Positions 9,675 to 22,820 of a stretch of 64,000 nt of DNA are shown piece by piece (positions within the stretch are counted from its first letter, which is position 1; every line of letters starts with the position of its first letter). The notes under the pieces were generated by a model, which saw only the letters and a list, made by a program, of their open reading frames with translations, was not told where the DNA came from and made no database searches. A program made the translations under genes and the position numbers. Source of the DNA: Chlorophyllum brunneum (lineage: Eukaryota; Basidiomycota; Agaricomycetes; Agaricales; Agaricaceae); the NCBI GenBank assembly GCA_963576785.1, contig OY756149.1, positions 930,001-994,000 of the forward strand. Reading direction: 5' to 3'.

Positions 9675-12600
9675 CATTTGGCTCACCTTGCAAGAGAGGT
9701 GCTACTATTCATAGCTAGGCTTGGAATAATAGCCTCCAACCAGGATGACAGTATATGAGCAGCAGGAGCTCATTGAGAACACTGAGAAGACCAAGAGCTC
9801 CGAGACCAACAGACATCCAGAGATCATCAGTAACCACCGGATCCAAACAAAGAACAGAACCAGAAATCCCTGAAGGCCTTAAATGGCAGAAATCTGAACA
9901 CAGCATAGACAAAGACACAGTTCTTTTCAAAACCCTATTTAACACAGACATTGCCAAGACCATATCTGACATAGAAGTTGCCAAAGCCCCATCCAATACA
10001 GAAATTGCCAAGACCCACAAGAACAAACACAGTGAACCAGAAACCAAATCAGAAATGGCCGATAAAATCAATTTCCCAAAGAACTTAGCCCTGGAACCAG
10101 GATATTTCAATGGAGATAGAATGAAATTTGACAATTGGTGGAAAGCAATATCCTTATAGACACTCTTCAACAAAATCAATGACAATAAGCAAAAAATAAT
10201 CAGAGTATTAGCACAAATGAAAGGAAGATTAGCAGGTCCTTATGCTAATGCCAAGTTACAGACAATTCAAGACAAGAAAACACCTGCATTCAACGACTTT
10301 GCAAAAGAGATGGTAGCCATCTTCTCCTTGGGGAATAGGAAAGCAATAGCAGAAGGGGAAAATGAGTTGTTCAAACAGGGAAAGAGGAATACCATGGACT
10401 TCTTAATAGAGTTCGAAGTATTGAAAACCCAAGCAGGAACAGATGATAAGCATGCCATATTCCTCCTCAAATGACATACCAGAGCAGACATTATATAAAC
10501 CATTGTAGGCTATCTGTCAGACTCAATCCCAAACACATACAACAAATGGAGGAACATAGTCCTTGTAGTGGGACAGGAATATGAAATGGCAGACATCACC
10601 CAAGGAGACATCAGAACAAGCACAGGAGTCACATATAGAGGTGGAGGACAACCAATGGAGATTGGTAGACAGAGGGCAGACACTGATCAGAATGGCAAAC
10701 TGAGATGTTTCAACTACAACCTATATGGGCATATCACCAAATATTGCCACAAGAAGACAAAGGTCACATACACCAAAATAATATGCTATAATTGTGGCAA
10801 GCAAGGCCACATCTTGAAGAATTGTAAAGCACCAAAGAAAGTGCACATCAGAGAGGTTACCAAGGAAACTGAGCAAGAAGAAGAGACAAAGAAGGATTTT
10901 GCTGAAGGCTCTGAGTAGGTGCAAACCTGCAAGCCAAAAAACCTAGAGTCCCTGTTTTACTTCACAATAGACAATATGTGATTCCACAGAAATAGAACTT
11001 GACATGTGAACTTCTCCTCAATTCAACAATCAGAACAATAAAGGGACCTAAACAAATTACCACACTGGTAGACTCCAAATACACCCACATATGCATAGCA
11101 CAGAGAATAGTAGAAGAAGAATAAATCACAACCAGACCCCTCAAAACCCCAATACAAGTAATCAATGCTAATGGAACCGAAAACAAGAAAGGAGAAATAA
11201 CAGACATGGCACAACTGGTATTAAGCAACAGTAAACACATAGAAGAAATTAAAGCAATGGTAACACAACTAGAGAGTGCAGACCTATACCTTGGACATGA
11301 CTGGCTAGTCAAACACAACCCAGAAATTGACTGGACAAACAATATAATATGCTTCAATAGATGCCCAAAGGATTGTACCACACACCACAATGACATATGG
11401 TTCAACAAGAGAATATGCATGGTAAAAGAACACATAGAGGAAAAGAAAACGGATCAGACCAACCCAGAAGACCTACCAACATACCTACAACAGTATATGC
11501 ACCTATTCAACAAGAAGAACTTCAACAAACTACCTGAGCACATGATATGGGACCATGAGATAAACCTATCAGAAAACATACCACTAGTACTACAGTCCAA
11601 AGTATACCCAATGACAATAACAGAAAAGCAAGAACTACAGAAATTCCTCAATGAGAATATTGTCTCAGGATGAATTCAACCATCACAATCTCCTTATGTG
11701 ACCCCATGCTTCTTCATACTCAAGAAAGATGGAACCAAGCAACTAGTACAAGACTACAAAAAATTAAATGAATACACAATTAAAGACAAAATGCCACTTC
11801 TGCTGATAAGCAAAGTTATCAACAGACTCAAGGATGCAAAAGTCTTCAACAAACGTGACATTATTTGGGGATACAACAATGTCTGGATCAGAGAAGGCAA
11901 TGAATGGAAAGCAGTGTTCATAACAAATAATGGATTATTTGAACCAACAGTCATGTTTTTTGGAATGAGCAACTCACCAGCAACATTCCAAAGAATGATG
12001 AACATGGTCTTCCAAGAAATGCTACATGAAGGAGTGGTTGTCAACTACATAGATGACTTTGTCATTGCAGGAAACACACAACAGGAACTTGAGGACAGGA
12101 CAAAATGATTTCTTGATATTGCAGCAAAACACTAGTTGTATTTCAAAAGGTCAAAGTGCTTATTTGATACAAAAGAGATACCAATTTTGGGATTTGTGGT
12201 TGGACAAGGCAGTGTTAAAATGGAGGAGGAGAAGGTAAAAGCAGTGAAAGAGTGGCAAATACCCAAATCCCTTAAAGATGTCAAAAAATTCCTAGGTTTC
12301 ACAAACTTCTACCAACAATTCATTCACAACTTCAGCAACATAGCAGTTCCTTTACATGAGTTGAAGAAGAAAGACATTCCATGGGTATGGACAGAATGAC
12401 AGCAACAAGCCTTCAAAAGAATCAAGGAAAAGATCATAAGCAAGCTGGTACTAGCAATGCCACAAGACAAGGGACAACACAGAGTGGAAGTAGATACATC
12501 AGGCTATGGAGTAGAAGCAGTACTATCACAGAAACAGAAAGAACACTGGCACCTGATTGCATTTTACTCAAGAACAATGACACCTGTAGAACAAAACTAT

Positions 12601-13799
12601 CAGATCTATAACAAGAAACTACTAGCCATCCAAGAAGCAATCAAAACCTGGAAACAATACCTACTCAATGCTGATGAACCATTCGAAATCTGGACCAATC
12701 ACAAGAACCTGGAATACTTCTGAAAGCCACAACAACTTACAGGACAACAAGCGAGGTGGTAGATAGAGCTACAAGAATACTATTACATACTGAAACACAT
12801 CCCCAGAAAGACTAATATGAAAGCTGATGTCTTATCAAGATTAACAAAAACTGATACTACCCAAGACAACACTGATATCATCTTACTACCTAACCATTTA
12901 TTCAATGACAACACAATTACCATGATCCAACAAATCTGGGAAATCTCAGGAGAAGAAGATCTGAAACACCGACTATGAAAGGAAACAAAAAGGGAAACAC
13001 AGTGGCTGAAGGAAAAGGAAAAATGACCAGAGGAGATATGGGAGACAGATGGAGTACCAATGTTCAAAGGAAGAATATATGTCCTGCCCAACAGCCAAAT
13101 ATGACAAGAAATACTCTGGCAACACCATGATGAGACAGACATAGGACACCCAGGACAACACTGAATGATTGAACTCCTTAAACAAAATTATTGGTGGCCT
13201 CAAATATGCAATGATGTCAAATAATACATCAAAGGGTATGAGGTATGCCAAAGAAACAAAATACTCCGAACAAGACCAACAACACATCTTCACCCACTAC
13301 CAACACCAGTGGAACCTTGGGAAGAAATATCAATCGACATGATAGGACCATTGCCAGAGTCAGAGGGATATGACACAATACTTGCCATAGTTAATTGTTT
13401 CAGTAAAATGATCAGACTGCACATAGTTAATACCACATTAACATCCGAGGAGCTAGGAGGTATCTACCAAGATGATATATGGAGAACACATGGAATACCC
13501 CACAGAATCATCAGTAACAGAGGTCCATAATTTGCATTGAAATTCATGGCAGAACTATACCAAGCAACTGGTACCCAACAAAACTTATCCATAGCATACC
13601 ACCCACAAACTGATGGTCAAACAGAGTGCATCAACCAGGAGGTTGAGACATACCTCACACATGGAAGGATGAGTCAGAAGTGGAAAATGCTAAGGAGGTA
13701 GTTCAGGAATTTTTAAACAAGATTTTGAGGACAAAACCTATAAAAAGGGGGGGTAAAAAGCAACAATTATGAATAACAAACCTCACATTACAAGAGATT

Positions 13800-14750
13800 A
13801 CTACACCCAATGCACCTTATGCTGTATCCACTGTACCCTAGACTTTGCCAATTATCTCCACAACATACCATGTATGCCGAATGCAAACCCACCCCCTTTC
13901 CAGCCAATGACACAGAATTTGAGCAAGAACTCAACAACCTCCTTGATGCCTAGTCCACTGAAGACCAAATCAAACACTATACTGCCACAACCAAAGGACT
14001 CACATATATTGCCCATGCCATCCATAACCTTCAAATCCAAGCCAAAGCCCTAAGTCATATCCTACTTGTCACTGCTACCAGAGCCCTCCCAGTAGCCATG
14101 TCAACTGGAAAACATAAAATCATGAAGGAGCTATTGGATAAGACAGCCACTGATCTCAATGTATTGGTACACTCCAATGCAAAGCAATGCATCCAAAGTG
14201 CCCTAGTCATAACAGGTGAAAGACTCAATCATCTCACTGATTCCAGCAACAACCCTATCTACAAACTTGCATAAAGACTGATAGATCTCAATTCATACAC
14301 TCCCACTACCTTACCTGACAAACTGCCCTATAACAAAGACAATGAACAGGAATGGTTAGACGAAGAAATGGAAGGAATCGAGAAATTGGTAGCTGAACAG
14401 TTAATGGAACCTGATATGAGAGATGAAGTAGATCATCTCCTGATACACATTCTGGAGTTCAACCTGCCTACCAAACCTATCATATTCAATCCACCCCAAT
14501 CATACCTCACACTCAAAAAAGGAGGACAACTTGATGATAACTACTAGTAGGAGATAGTTCAGAACCTAGTCTCAGCAGAAACAAATGACACCACCATCTT
14601 CAAAGATCACACCATTGCCCTCTTCAGAGGAGGACAAGACCATGCCCCCTTCTGGATCAGATGTCGATGTAAGTCAGGAACTCTGATGATTGGCCCTACT
14701 AAACGCCAACTTGTCAACACCTTACACAAAGAACAAGACAACAAGTAGAC
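13800..14750 (+). pseudogene. Extra ORF downstream of chromovirus pol, copy 2
   Basis: This is the counterpart of 8379-9330. The conserved frame reads KPTPFPANDTEFEQELNNLL, then TKGLTYIAHAIHNLQIQAKA, PDKLPYNKDNEQEWL, AEQLMEPDMRDEVDHLL, GGQLDDNY, ETNDTT, ALFRGGQDHAPFWIRC and GPTKRQLVNTLHKEQ. Stops interrupt it (for example near 13951 and 14272), and a short insertion relative to copy 1 lies near 14113-14130. Similarity to copy 1 runs along the whole length and many differences are silent or conservative, so it was probably coding when the element was active. The family is unknown to me. Confidence 0.6.
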
Positions 14751-14791
14751 CACAATACTTCATGGGGTCATGAATGTAAAAAGGGAGGTAT

Positions 14792-15096
14792 TGTTATGAA
14801 CTATAGATAGACAGTACATTCCTATCATGTACCCATCATACTTATTATTCCTATGTATCCATTTCATCCCCTGTTTTATCCCTTATGGCTGTACTTCTAC
14901 TGACCCCTTTTACTTGTCCTTTATGACTCCTTTACTCTGCTTCCTTATTATTAGCTCTTACCACTAGTATATAAAGTGTAGTAATACTTGATGTATTCCT
15001 TACACTTTACCAATCATATCATCTCCTTTCTCTTCTCTCTACTTCTTGTTTTTATCCAAAGACTTGCAAACTGAGTCTTAGACTAAGGTTGTAACA
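14792..15096 (+). repeat. 3' LTR of chromovirus copy 2
   Basis: This 305-bp unit, TGTTATGAAC...GTTGTAACA, is preceded by the same aaaaagggaggta polypurine tract as the LTR at 9357. It contains the TATA box and the ACACTTTACCAA segment (15002-15013). It differs from the 9357 copy at many positions, so the pair has been diverging for a long time. The downstream flank is LINE sequence, and no target-site duplication can be checked because the array's 5' end is truncated. Confidence 0.92.
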
Positions 15097-16247
15097 GCCT
15101 ATTCCCTGACTGGGAGGTAGGGAGAGTGTCTAGAACAGACATGTCATGCTACCTATTAGTGGCTGAATTGTATATCAAGTAAAGGGCATCCCAAAGAGGG
15201 TCCATACTATGACAAGGCTGTCCATTATACTGGATAGCCTTACAGGAAGGTAACTTGTGAGCCTTGACCCACTCCATCAGGTCCCATGGCTGCTAGTTAG
15301 TAGAAGCAATCTCATCAACCTTGGAATTGAAGAACTAACATTTGGCTTCTGTACAAGCACACCTGAAGTTCCTCCAGTCACTATAGCCACAAGAGCCCTA
15401 GTACCTGGAGAAGGAGGTAGTGCTTGCCTTGTCCTACCAGGAATGAGTGCAGCAAGTGATCCAGATCTTTTTTGCATAGTAGGTCCATGTATCAGATCTG
15501 GGAATTCCAGAGAGGGATAATCAAGAAGATCAGTCACCTCATCAATAACATGTCACAAGAAGGCCTCCTCCTCATTGGAGTCTTTTAGAAGGACAAACTT
15601 AGTGATTCCAATGTCAACAGAAGCAATGGGAAGGGTGATAGTTAGTGAAATGTGATCCAATGTACCCTGAAGAGATAAGTCCCAATAAGGAAATATCCTT
15701 AATGCATCAGAAGATGAGATGAACACCAGATCTATCACTGATGGGCAAAGATCCAGGTTGTGGGAGACAAACATTAGATCTAGGTTAGTTGGCATAACCA
15801 AATCAAAGCCAAGATCACAACTCATTTCTATGAGTTTACACACTGTCATTTGATGATGTGGAACCTCAGGGTCCCACTTTGAAAAATGGTAGTTGAAGTT
15901 CCCACTCATGAAATCAAATAGGGGAAGTACATCAATCTTCCTGTAAAGGAAGTTGATAGCTATATGTTGATCATTTGAGTAGATGTTCAAGAAGTTATAC
16001 ACCTTTGCATCAGTAAAGAGCATAAGTACTAGAATATTAGGATGATTGACAAGGTCCCTCCTTATCAATAGTCTTAGATGTTCCAACCAAGTGTATACAT
16101 ACAGGACTGGGACCCCTGGATAGGAAGACATACCACCATAAGCCAGTCAGGGTGCTTAGGTGCACCAGTAACACTGTCCCCTTCCACATTAGTGGCTGAG
16201 GGAGCAGAGCAGATAAACCTCCATGGAGGTTTCTGGAAGAAAAGAAC
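15097..16247 (-). mobile_element. Non-LTR (LINE) endonuclease fragment
   Basis: Read on the minus strand, 16131-15553 encodes an endonuclease/exonuclease/phosphatase-like segment with YNFLNIYSND, GNFNYHFSKWDP (usual GDFN-H--WDP), DLVF and TLDHISLTI (usual DH-P-). The preceding part of the domain is in other frames (16258-16037), so there is a frameshift near 16130. Beyond 15553 the linker that usually leads to the RT continues (15537-15277, then DLMEWVKAHKLPS and CHSMDPLWDALY to about 15110). It is cut by the chromovirus LTR at 15096. No RT is present. The family is Tad1-like LINE by general appearance. Confidence 0.75.
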
Positions 16248-16667
16248 ATGTATTCCATGTGACTAGTTCTTCAGCATATTATTCATCTAATATTTGTTAT
16301 TGAGGCTGTGCCCTTTGACTCACATTATGCACCTCTTCCTCATGTATTTCATGAGCTGACTGATCACTGTTGCTCCAATTATGCTATTGGACACCACTGA
16401 TAATATTGCAGTGTTTCAAGGGACTCTATAGTCATTACTGACTTATTATACATAGTTATTACTCATAGGTCTTAGGGTTTGCTACCCAGACACTTAGTAT
16501 ATAAAGCAACATGTATTCCCTTATGTTTTCTTAGATAATCTACTTGATTTCTACCTCACTCTACTTGACTCACAGCAATTCTACTAGTAACTTTACCATT
16601 CACTAACCTACTATATCAGTAAGTCAGATTATCTGTCTATCACTGCATATTGCTGTGCTGGAAAACA
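16248..16667 (+). repeat. 5' LTR of copia element 2, truncated
   Basis: The 420 bp align end to end with 22213-22632. The first ~23 bp of the full LTR are replaced by LINE-side sequence. A TATA box (agtatataaagc) lies near 16496-16507 and the unit ends in GAAAACA. Just after it, GGTTATAGGCTCTGG resembles the complement of the anticodon-arm region of initiator tRNA-Met (GGTTATGAGCCCTG), the half-tRNA priming known for copia and Ty5. Confidence 0.88.
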
Positions 16668-19600
16668 GGTTATAGGCTCTGGATTGCCTACTCCCCATAC
16701 ACCATGACTGACTGCAAGTGGGTTGTAGATAGGCTAATCTGACCAGTTCTGTAGAGCATGGTCTTTCTAGTCCATCCCTCTAACACAACTCAATTGTTTC
16801 ATGCTCTATTGAAGGCTTCCTCATATGGGTTCATAGCTTGAACAGTGCAGTGGTGCAGATCTGATTGTCCACAAATTCGATTGCTAATTATATCCATTTT
16901 TAGACTATAATGTCTTTCCCTATCTCTGTAGTACTTAGCTCTATCCCTGTTCTCTCCAGTACTGCCAATTATAATGAGTGGGCAGACTGGATGCAGGATG
17001 CTCTTGCCTTGGTCTCAGCTAATGGCATCTCTGTTATTGGCAATGAGTTTCTGCTGACTCTACTGTCACAGATACATACTCTTATCCCCACCTATGCAAT
17101 TATTCCCCCTCCCACAGGGCAGGAGGCAATCAAACATACTGCACACATCCAGATACACTGGGTAGTTTACTCAATCATCAAGAGTAAACTTCCTGCCAAG
17201 ATGATCAAAGGAAACCTCCCTGACATGAACAGCATGTGAGTACACCTTTGCACTACATATGGCCTAGAGTCTGTCTCCAGCCTCTATTTGAAATATGTTG
17301 AGATGATTCACTTCCATCTCCATCCACATAAGGACCCCTCCAGCCTGATTGCTAAGCTTGCTATTCTCTATGAACAGCTTGATGCTAATAGCAATTGTGC
17401 CATTTCTGAGATCATCAAAGCAATAACTCTTCTCTCTGGCATTCCAAATGCCTGGAATATCATCACTCCATTCCTCATGGTAAACATGCAAATCCTGGCC
17501 ATTACCTTCCATGGGTCCAAGGAGTGATAATGAACCACTGGTCAATGCTCAAAGCAAACCAATTGGTCAACAAGTTTACCAAAGTAAAACCCCAAGATGC
17601 ACCCCCTCGTTATTAGGGGTAGCAACAGTAGCAGCAGCATGGAAAGCAGTAGGGGCAGTAGTTGCACCCCCAGCAGCAGCAGCAGCAGCCTCAGGGCAAA
17701 GGAGAGAAGAAGAAGAGGTAATGTGGTGCAAGGGGCAGTGGCAAAGGCCAAGCTAATGAGGTTGACACTGGGCAACCAGCTCCCTCCAGAAATGATGCCA
17801 GGCAACCAGCTTATATGATGGACTTGGTCAACTTCAGCTTTGCCAAGTTGACCACCAAACCAAAGAAGAGTACTCATAGCCTTGTCACCGAGGTGCAGTC
17901 CTCCACACCTCTCCCACCTTCCCTTCTCTCACAGATGACAAATCCTGCTGAGAAGAAATCTCAGGATCTCCAGCACCACCCGTTCCTGTATGTGGCTGCC
18001 AGGGCAAAAGCCTTGGATCTCTATGAGAAATACATGGAAAACACTTTCCTCTCCCATCCGGCCTCTCCTCTAATGGCTACCTCTATTATGGAGGTTAATA
18101 AATTATTTGGCACCACTCCAGTAGCCAAACCAGTCATGAGCATTCCAGCTCCAATTGCCATCAAGATAGACAAGGATGCAGTGTCGATAGGATCTGAGGA
18201 CAAGGATTACTCAGATGAAACAATGGTAGGTAAGCCAGATCTTGCTAGCTCTTTACATGAATCTGAAGATTGCTGCAGAAGTGTCATATGCATTGCTGAT
18301 GTCCAAGAAGACTCTCAACTGGGTGCACAGAGTGCAACCTCAGCCGATGTAGATCTTTGGATAAATAGTCAGACCAATTATGTACATGCATAATTATGTA
18401 AAACTTCAGATATAATATTTTCTCCTCTGTTTTCAAGAGTGAAGAACAGGTGTGAAATAACACATAGCTGCAATAGCACATATGGATGCATGATGAATAG
18501 GCACCCTTGTAAAATGAGCAATAAATAGCTTTTGGACTCTGGTGCCTCCCTCAATGTTACACCAAACAAGAGGAATCTTGTCAATGTTGTCGAAGGTTCT
18601 TTTGGATCACTATAGATTGCAGACAGATCCACACACTCTATTGGATCCTATGGCACTGTCTATTTAGAGACAGAAGTAAAACTTGAGTCTGGCAAAGTTC
18701 AGCAGCAGACCCTGTACCTTTACCCAGTATATCACATACTGAAGTTAGATATGAGACTTCTCTCAACTGGATCCATCATGGATAAAACCAGTCTAATTGC
18801 AGAAACATCAAATGGAAAGACCATCATTTGTGACATTTGTGGTAAGCCATTCCTGAGTGGACAATATCACCAGGGTGCTTCTTCGAACTAAGTTTACTTT
18901 GTGAACACACATAGTTTGTATAATGGAGATCTTCAATTCTCTTTGGCTTCAATCAACAAAAATACTACATCCTATGATATCTGGCATTGAAGATTCACAC
19001 ACCCATTCGATCAGGCTCTGGGTTATGTGCCAAAACACACAGAATCTGTCCCAGTGCTTCCACCAAAGGAACAGAAAGTTTGTCCTGGTTGTGTGCTTGG
19101 AAAGCTGCCAAACAAGGCCTACCATGAGAATACATCTCATGCATCTGAGATCTTTGAATTGATCCATTCAGATCTTCAGGAGCTCCCCATTGTTTCTTAC
19201 CATAAGTTCAAATGGGTTATGATATTCCTTGATGACTACTCTTCCTCTGTGCACATTTCCTTTTTGCACAATAAATCAGATGTTGCACGTGCCTTCAAGG
19301 CATATGCTGAATTGGTGATAAACCAAACAGACAAATGCATCAAGTGGGTGTGCTCTGATAATGGAGGAGAATATATGTCTCAGGAACTTAAGGACTACTT
19401 TGCTGAGAAAGGAATCTTTTACAAAACAAATGTGCTGCACATTCACTAACAGAATGGGCATACCAAATGTCTTAATTAAACACTTCTAGAAAAGGTACAA
19501 TCTATGCAACTTGAAGTGTGCCTTCTGTCTAGCTGCTGGGAGTTTGCATTTGATATGGCTGCTCATGTCTATAACAGGACATCTATAAAGTACCTGAAAT

Positions 19601-22189
19601 GGGTCACCCCCTATGAGACATAGTTCAGAAGGAAACCTAATGTTTCTCATCTCCAAGTGTTTGGTTTTAGGGCCTATGTATACCTTTCTGATGAGGTGCA
19701 GCAAGACAAACTTGTGCCCAAATTGGAATTGATAATCTTCATTGGTTATGCAGGTGATGGCAGCAACTTCAAGTTTATACACCATCAGTAGAACAATTTT
19801 ATCTTCATCTTTCCTACGCTGTCTTTGATGAACTCTATTTCCCCAGATGTCCATCACAGTCCAAACAACAAGGCCAATTGCTGCCTGATAATAGCAATTC
19901 AAATAATTGAGATATCTTAAATCTTCCCCCTTCTGGAGATGGATTTGTTCTAAGACCATCTGGTCTGAGTGTACCACATGCTGGACCACCACTACCACCT
20001 CCTCATTCACAAACTCCTACTCCTAGTCCCAGAGAGCAGACTCTATCGCCTCTGCCTTCTTCCTCTTCTAGAGGATCTTCTCCAGGATTATCCTACAAGG
20101 ATCCAACTCCACCTCCCTCTCTACCTATGCCGTCTTGGCCTTCAGGAGGAGTTAAGGTTGAGGATGATGTTGAGGAGGCTGCACCTGTACCTAATTCACA
20201 TGCTGATGACTGGGCTCCCATACCTATTCTGGAAGGGATCTTCATTCTCTATCCGGACATTGAAGTACCAAGAAATTTTCATGATTGAACCACCCTTCAG
20301 GTTCCACAAAGGAAACATCTATGGTGACTGCTGACACCTGAAGGACATCCTTAGGGACTATGAAAGATATAAATCTTTTGGTCAACCAAGACAAGGACAA
20401 TGGAATCCTAGCCAACCTAATGCTCTACCAGGGCTTGGTGATTGCATTCTAGGAGAGAATGAGTATGTGCCTGATAGGCTGCAACCTCCTCTGCCAGCAC
20501 ATGAGCAGAATATTGACATTGATTTGCCCATGCTTGAGCCAAGTGAGGAAAAGCTTTGCCAATTAATTCATGAAGGTGGTATGGAGTTAATCCATTACTA
20601 CCTTTCTAAGGCCAGTGCAACTTCTCTGTTACCACAGCTGGTCCAATTTTGGGACCTTGCCAAGTTGCCACCTACTGAGTATGACAAATAGCTTAAGGCA
20701 TGCCTTGAAGAGCTCGATGCACTCAGGAAATGCAATATGTACAAGTTAGTAGACTACCCTATCAAGGGTATTAACATTGTTAAAAATAGATGGGTCTTCA
20801 ACACTAAGTTGGACAGTCATTGCCATACTTGACTAGTGGCAAAAGGTTTCTCACAAAAGGAAGGTCTCGACTACAACAAACTTTTCTCTCCAGTTGTCTG
20901 CTACAAAACTTCTTATCTCCTATTCTTCTTAGCAGTAGTCAAAGACTGGGAGATCAAAAGCATTGACATAAAAACCACCTATTTATATGGGGATCTGGAT
21001 GAAGAAATCTTCATGGAACAACCAGAAGGATTCACACTTGGACATAATAAAGTATGGAGATTACAAAAAGCATTGTACAGTCCTAAGCAAGCTAGCTTGG
21101 CTTAGTGGTGTATGATAACAAAGTCACTGCTTGCCATGGGTTTCAAGTGATCTCTATCATGCTGGAGTATATTATAATCACTGTCCAAAGACTGGCTTGA
21201 TTATGATCACCCTTGTTTACATTGACAATATTATCTTCATGGGAAAAAAGTGCCCTTTTTATTATCAAATGAAGAAAAACTTCATGGAACAATAGGAATA
21301 TCATAACCTTAGAGAAACCACTGAGTTTCTCAGCATGACTATGGGACCAGAAGAACAAGCAGATCTATGTTAATCAGATTTCATATCTTGATAAGGTCCT
21401 TGCTAAATTTGGTATTGCCACAAGGCCAACTCAAACACCTCTTCTGGCAGGATGTGCCTTCCTGCCCTATAAGAGTACCATTGACCCTGAGTTCCACCAG
21501 AAGTACCAACAACTTGTTGGATCTCTGATATATCTCATGATTGGCTTGTGACCTGATATTACTTATGCCATTGTGAAACTCAGTGAGCAAATAGCTAGTC
21601 CTTCAGAGGAGCATTACAAGCACAGTTTATACTTGTGCTACTACCTTCTGAGCATGTAATGCCATTGCCTTGTCTTTAACAGGCAATCAAACAAGTCCAT
21701 TCAAGGCTTCTCTGATTCTGACTTTGCGGAATATCTTGTTATATATAAGTCTACTTCTGACAATCTTGTTTGCCAATAGACTAGTTTTCTGTTTGAGTCA
21801 CCAACAAGCTACCACAGTGCTATCAACCACAGAAGCCAAGTATGTCACCATGTGTGAGATATCTTGTCAACTGATTTGGATTCATCAGCTACTAGGTGAA
21901 ATTAGGTTCAAACAGCCTGCTCTACATCTTATGTGTGACAATCTAGGATTGACCTTCTGGGCTTCAAACCCAGTTGTTGAACATTGATCTAAACATGTTG
22001 TGATTCACTGGTATTTCATCCATGAACTTGTTGAGACAGGTAAAATAGAACTATTTTATGTGAAGTCTGAGAAGAACCCTGCTGACATCTGCACAAAAAG
22101 TCTGGATACTATAAAATTCCAACAATGTTGCAATTATTTATCTATTCAGTTCAGTGCTTGATTTATATCGCACTTTGAGCTAGGAGGAG
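16668..22189 (+). mobile_element. Ty1/copia retrotransposon 2, internal region
   Basis: Gag spans about 16910-17540 (opening MSFPISVVLSS). Pol follows in another frame: a low-complexity linker 17560-18390, protease LLDSGASLNVTP near 18528, integrase zinc region CPGCVLGK near 19084, integrase core 19150-19500 (HSDL, SDNGGEY), RT 20770-21300 and RNase H 21700-22100. Stops include TAA for Gln at 19447, TGA for Arg at 20830, 21549 and 21987, and TAG at 20689 and 21103. The RT motif reads YIDN (AAT at 21227). The integrase strongly resembles that of copia element 1 (SYHKFKWVM in both), so they belong to one lineage. A purine tract ctaggaggag precedes the 3' LTR. Confidence 0.9.
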
Positions 22190-22632
22190 TGTTGTCATTT
22201 GCACTTTCTAAGCTGTATTCTATGTAACTAGCTCTTTAGTATATTATTTACCTAATATTCATCATTGAGGCTATGCCCTTTGACTCACATTATGCACCTC
22301 CTACTCATGTATTTCATGAGCTGACTAATCACTGTTGCTCCAATTATGCTACTGGATACCGCTGATGATATTGCAGTGTTTCAAGGGACTCTGTAGTCAT
22401 TACTGACTCATTATGTGTAGTTATTACTTGTAGGTCTTAGGGTTTGCTACCCAGACACTTAGTATATAAAGCAGCATGTATTCCCTTATGTTTCCTTAGA
22501 CAATTCACTTGATTTCTACCTCACTCTACTTGACTCACAGCAACTCTACTAGTAACTTTACTATTCACTAACCTACTATATTAGTAAGTCAGATTATCTG
22601 TCTGTTACTGCATATTACTGTGCTTGAAAACA
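22190..22632 (+). repeat. 3' LTR of copia element 2
   Basis: This full-length 443-bp unit starts TGTTGTCATTTGC after the polypurine tract and ends GAAAACA. It matches 16248-16667 over its last 420 bp and also a minus-strand copy at 23118-23376. A TATA box (tatataaagc) lies near 22463. Confidence 0.9.
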
Positions 22633-22820
22633 AGTGAACCTCTAGGGAGGTTCTTGAAAGGGAGAATATTAAAAAAATCTTTTAATTTCTTGAGCAGTGT
22701 ATCAACATATATGTACAACTTTGTGACATTGAATAAGAAAACCCTAATGCCCTCCAGATGGTCCAGATTGTTCCTAGACATAAGAAAAAAAGTCAAGGGG
22801 AATGGAAAAGTGATAATGTC
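22633..22820. other. Unassigned AT-rich spacer
   Basis: This is sequence between the copia 3' LTR and the minus-strand chromovirus LTR. It has a short open frame but no recognisable domain, and it continues neither LTR. Confidence 0.4.

Larger units (their letters stand above)
9357..15096 (+). mobile_element. Ty3/gypsy chromovirus copy 2, LTR to LTR
   Basis: Gag occupies about 9755-10918, with stops at 10157 and 10472. It has a two-knuckle zinc region near 10706-10834, and in the first knuckle the second Cys has become Tyr. Protease remains (LYLGHDWLVKHNPEIDW) lie near 11284-11334. RT covers 11640-12110 with YIDD at 12046, RNase H 12450-12725, and the integrase zinc region and core 13120-13650. 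Gag is in a different frame from pol, consistent with -1 frameshifting. The catalytic ISDRGPQF reads ISNRGP followed by a stop. About 635 bp present in copy 1 (roughly 7588-8222) are missing here at about 13658, removing the integrase C-terminus and part of the chromodomain. The element is non-functional. Confidence 0.9.
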
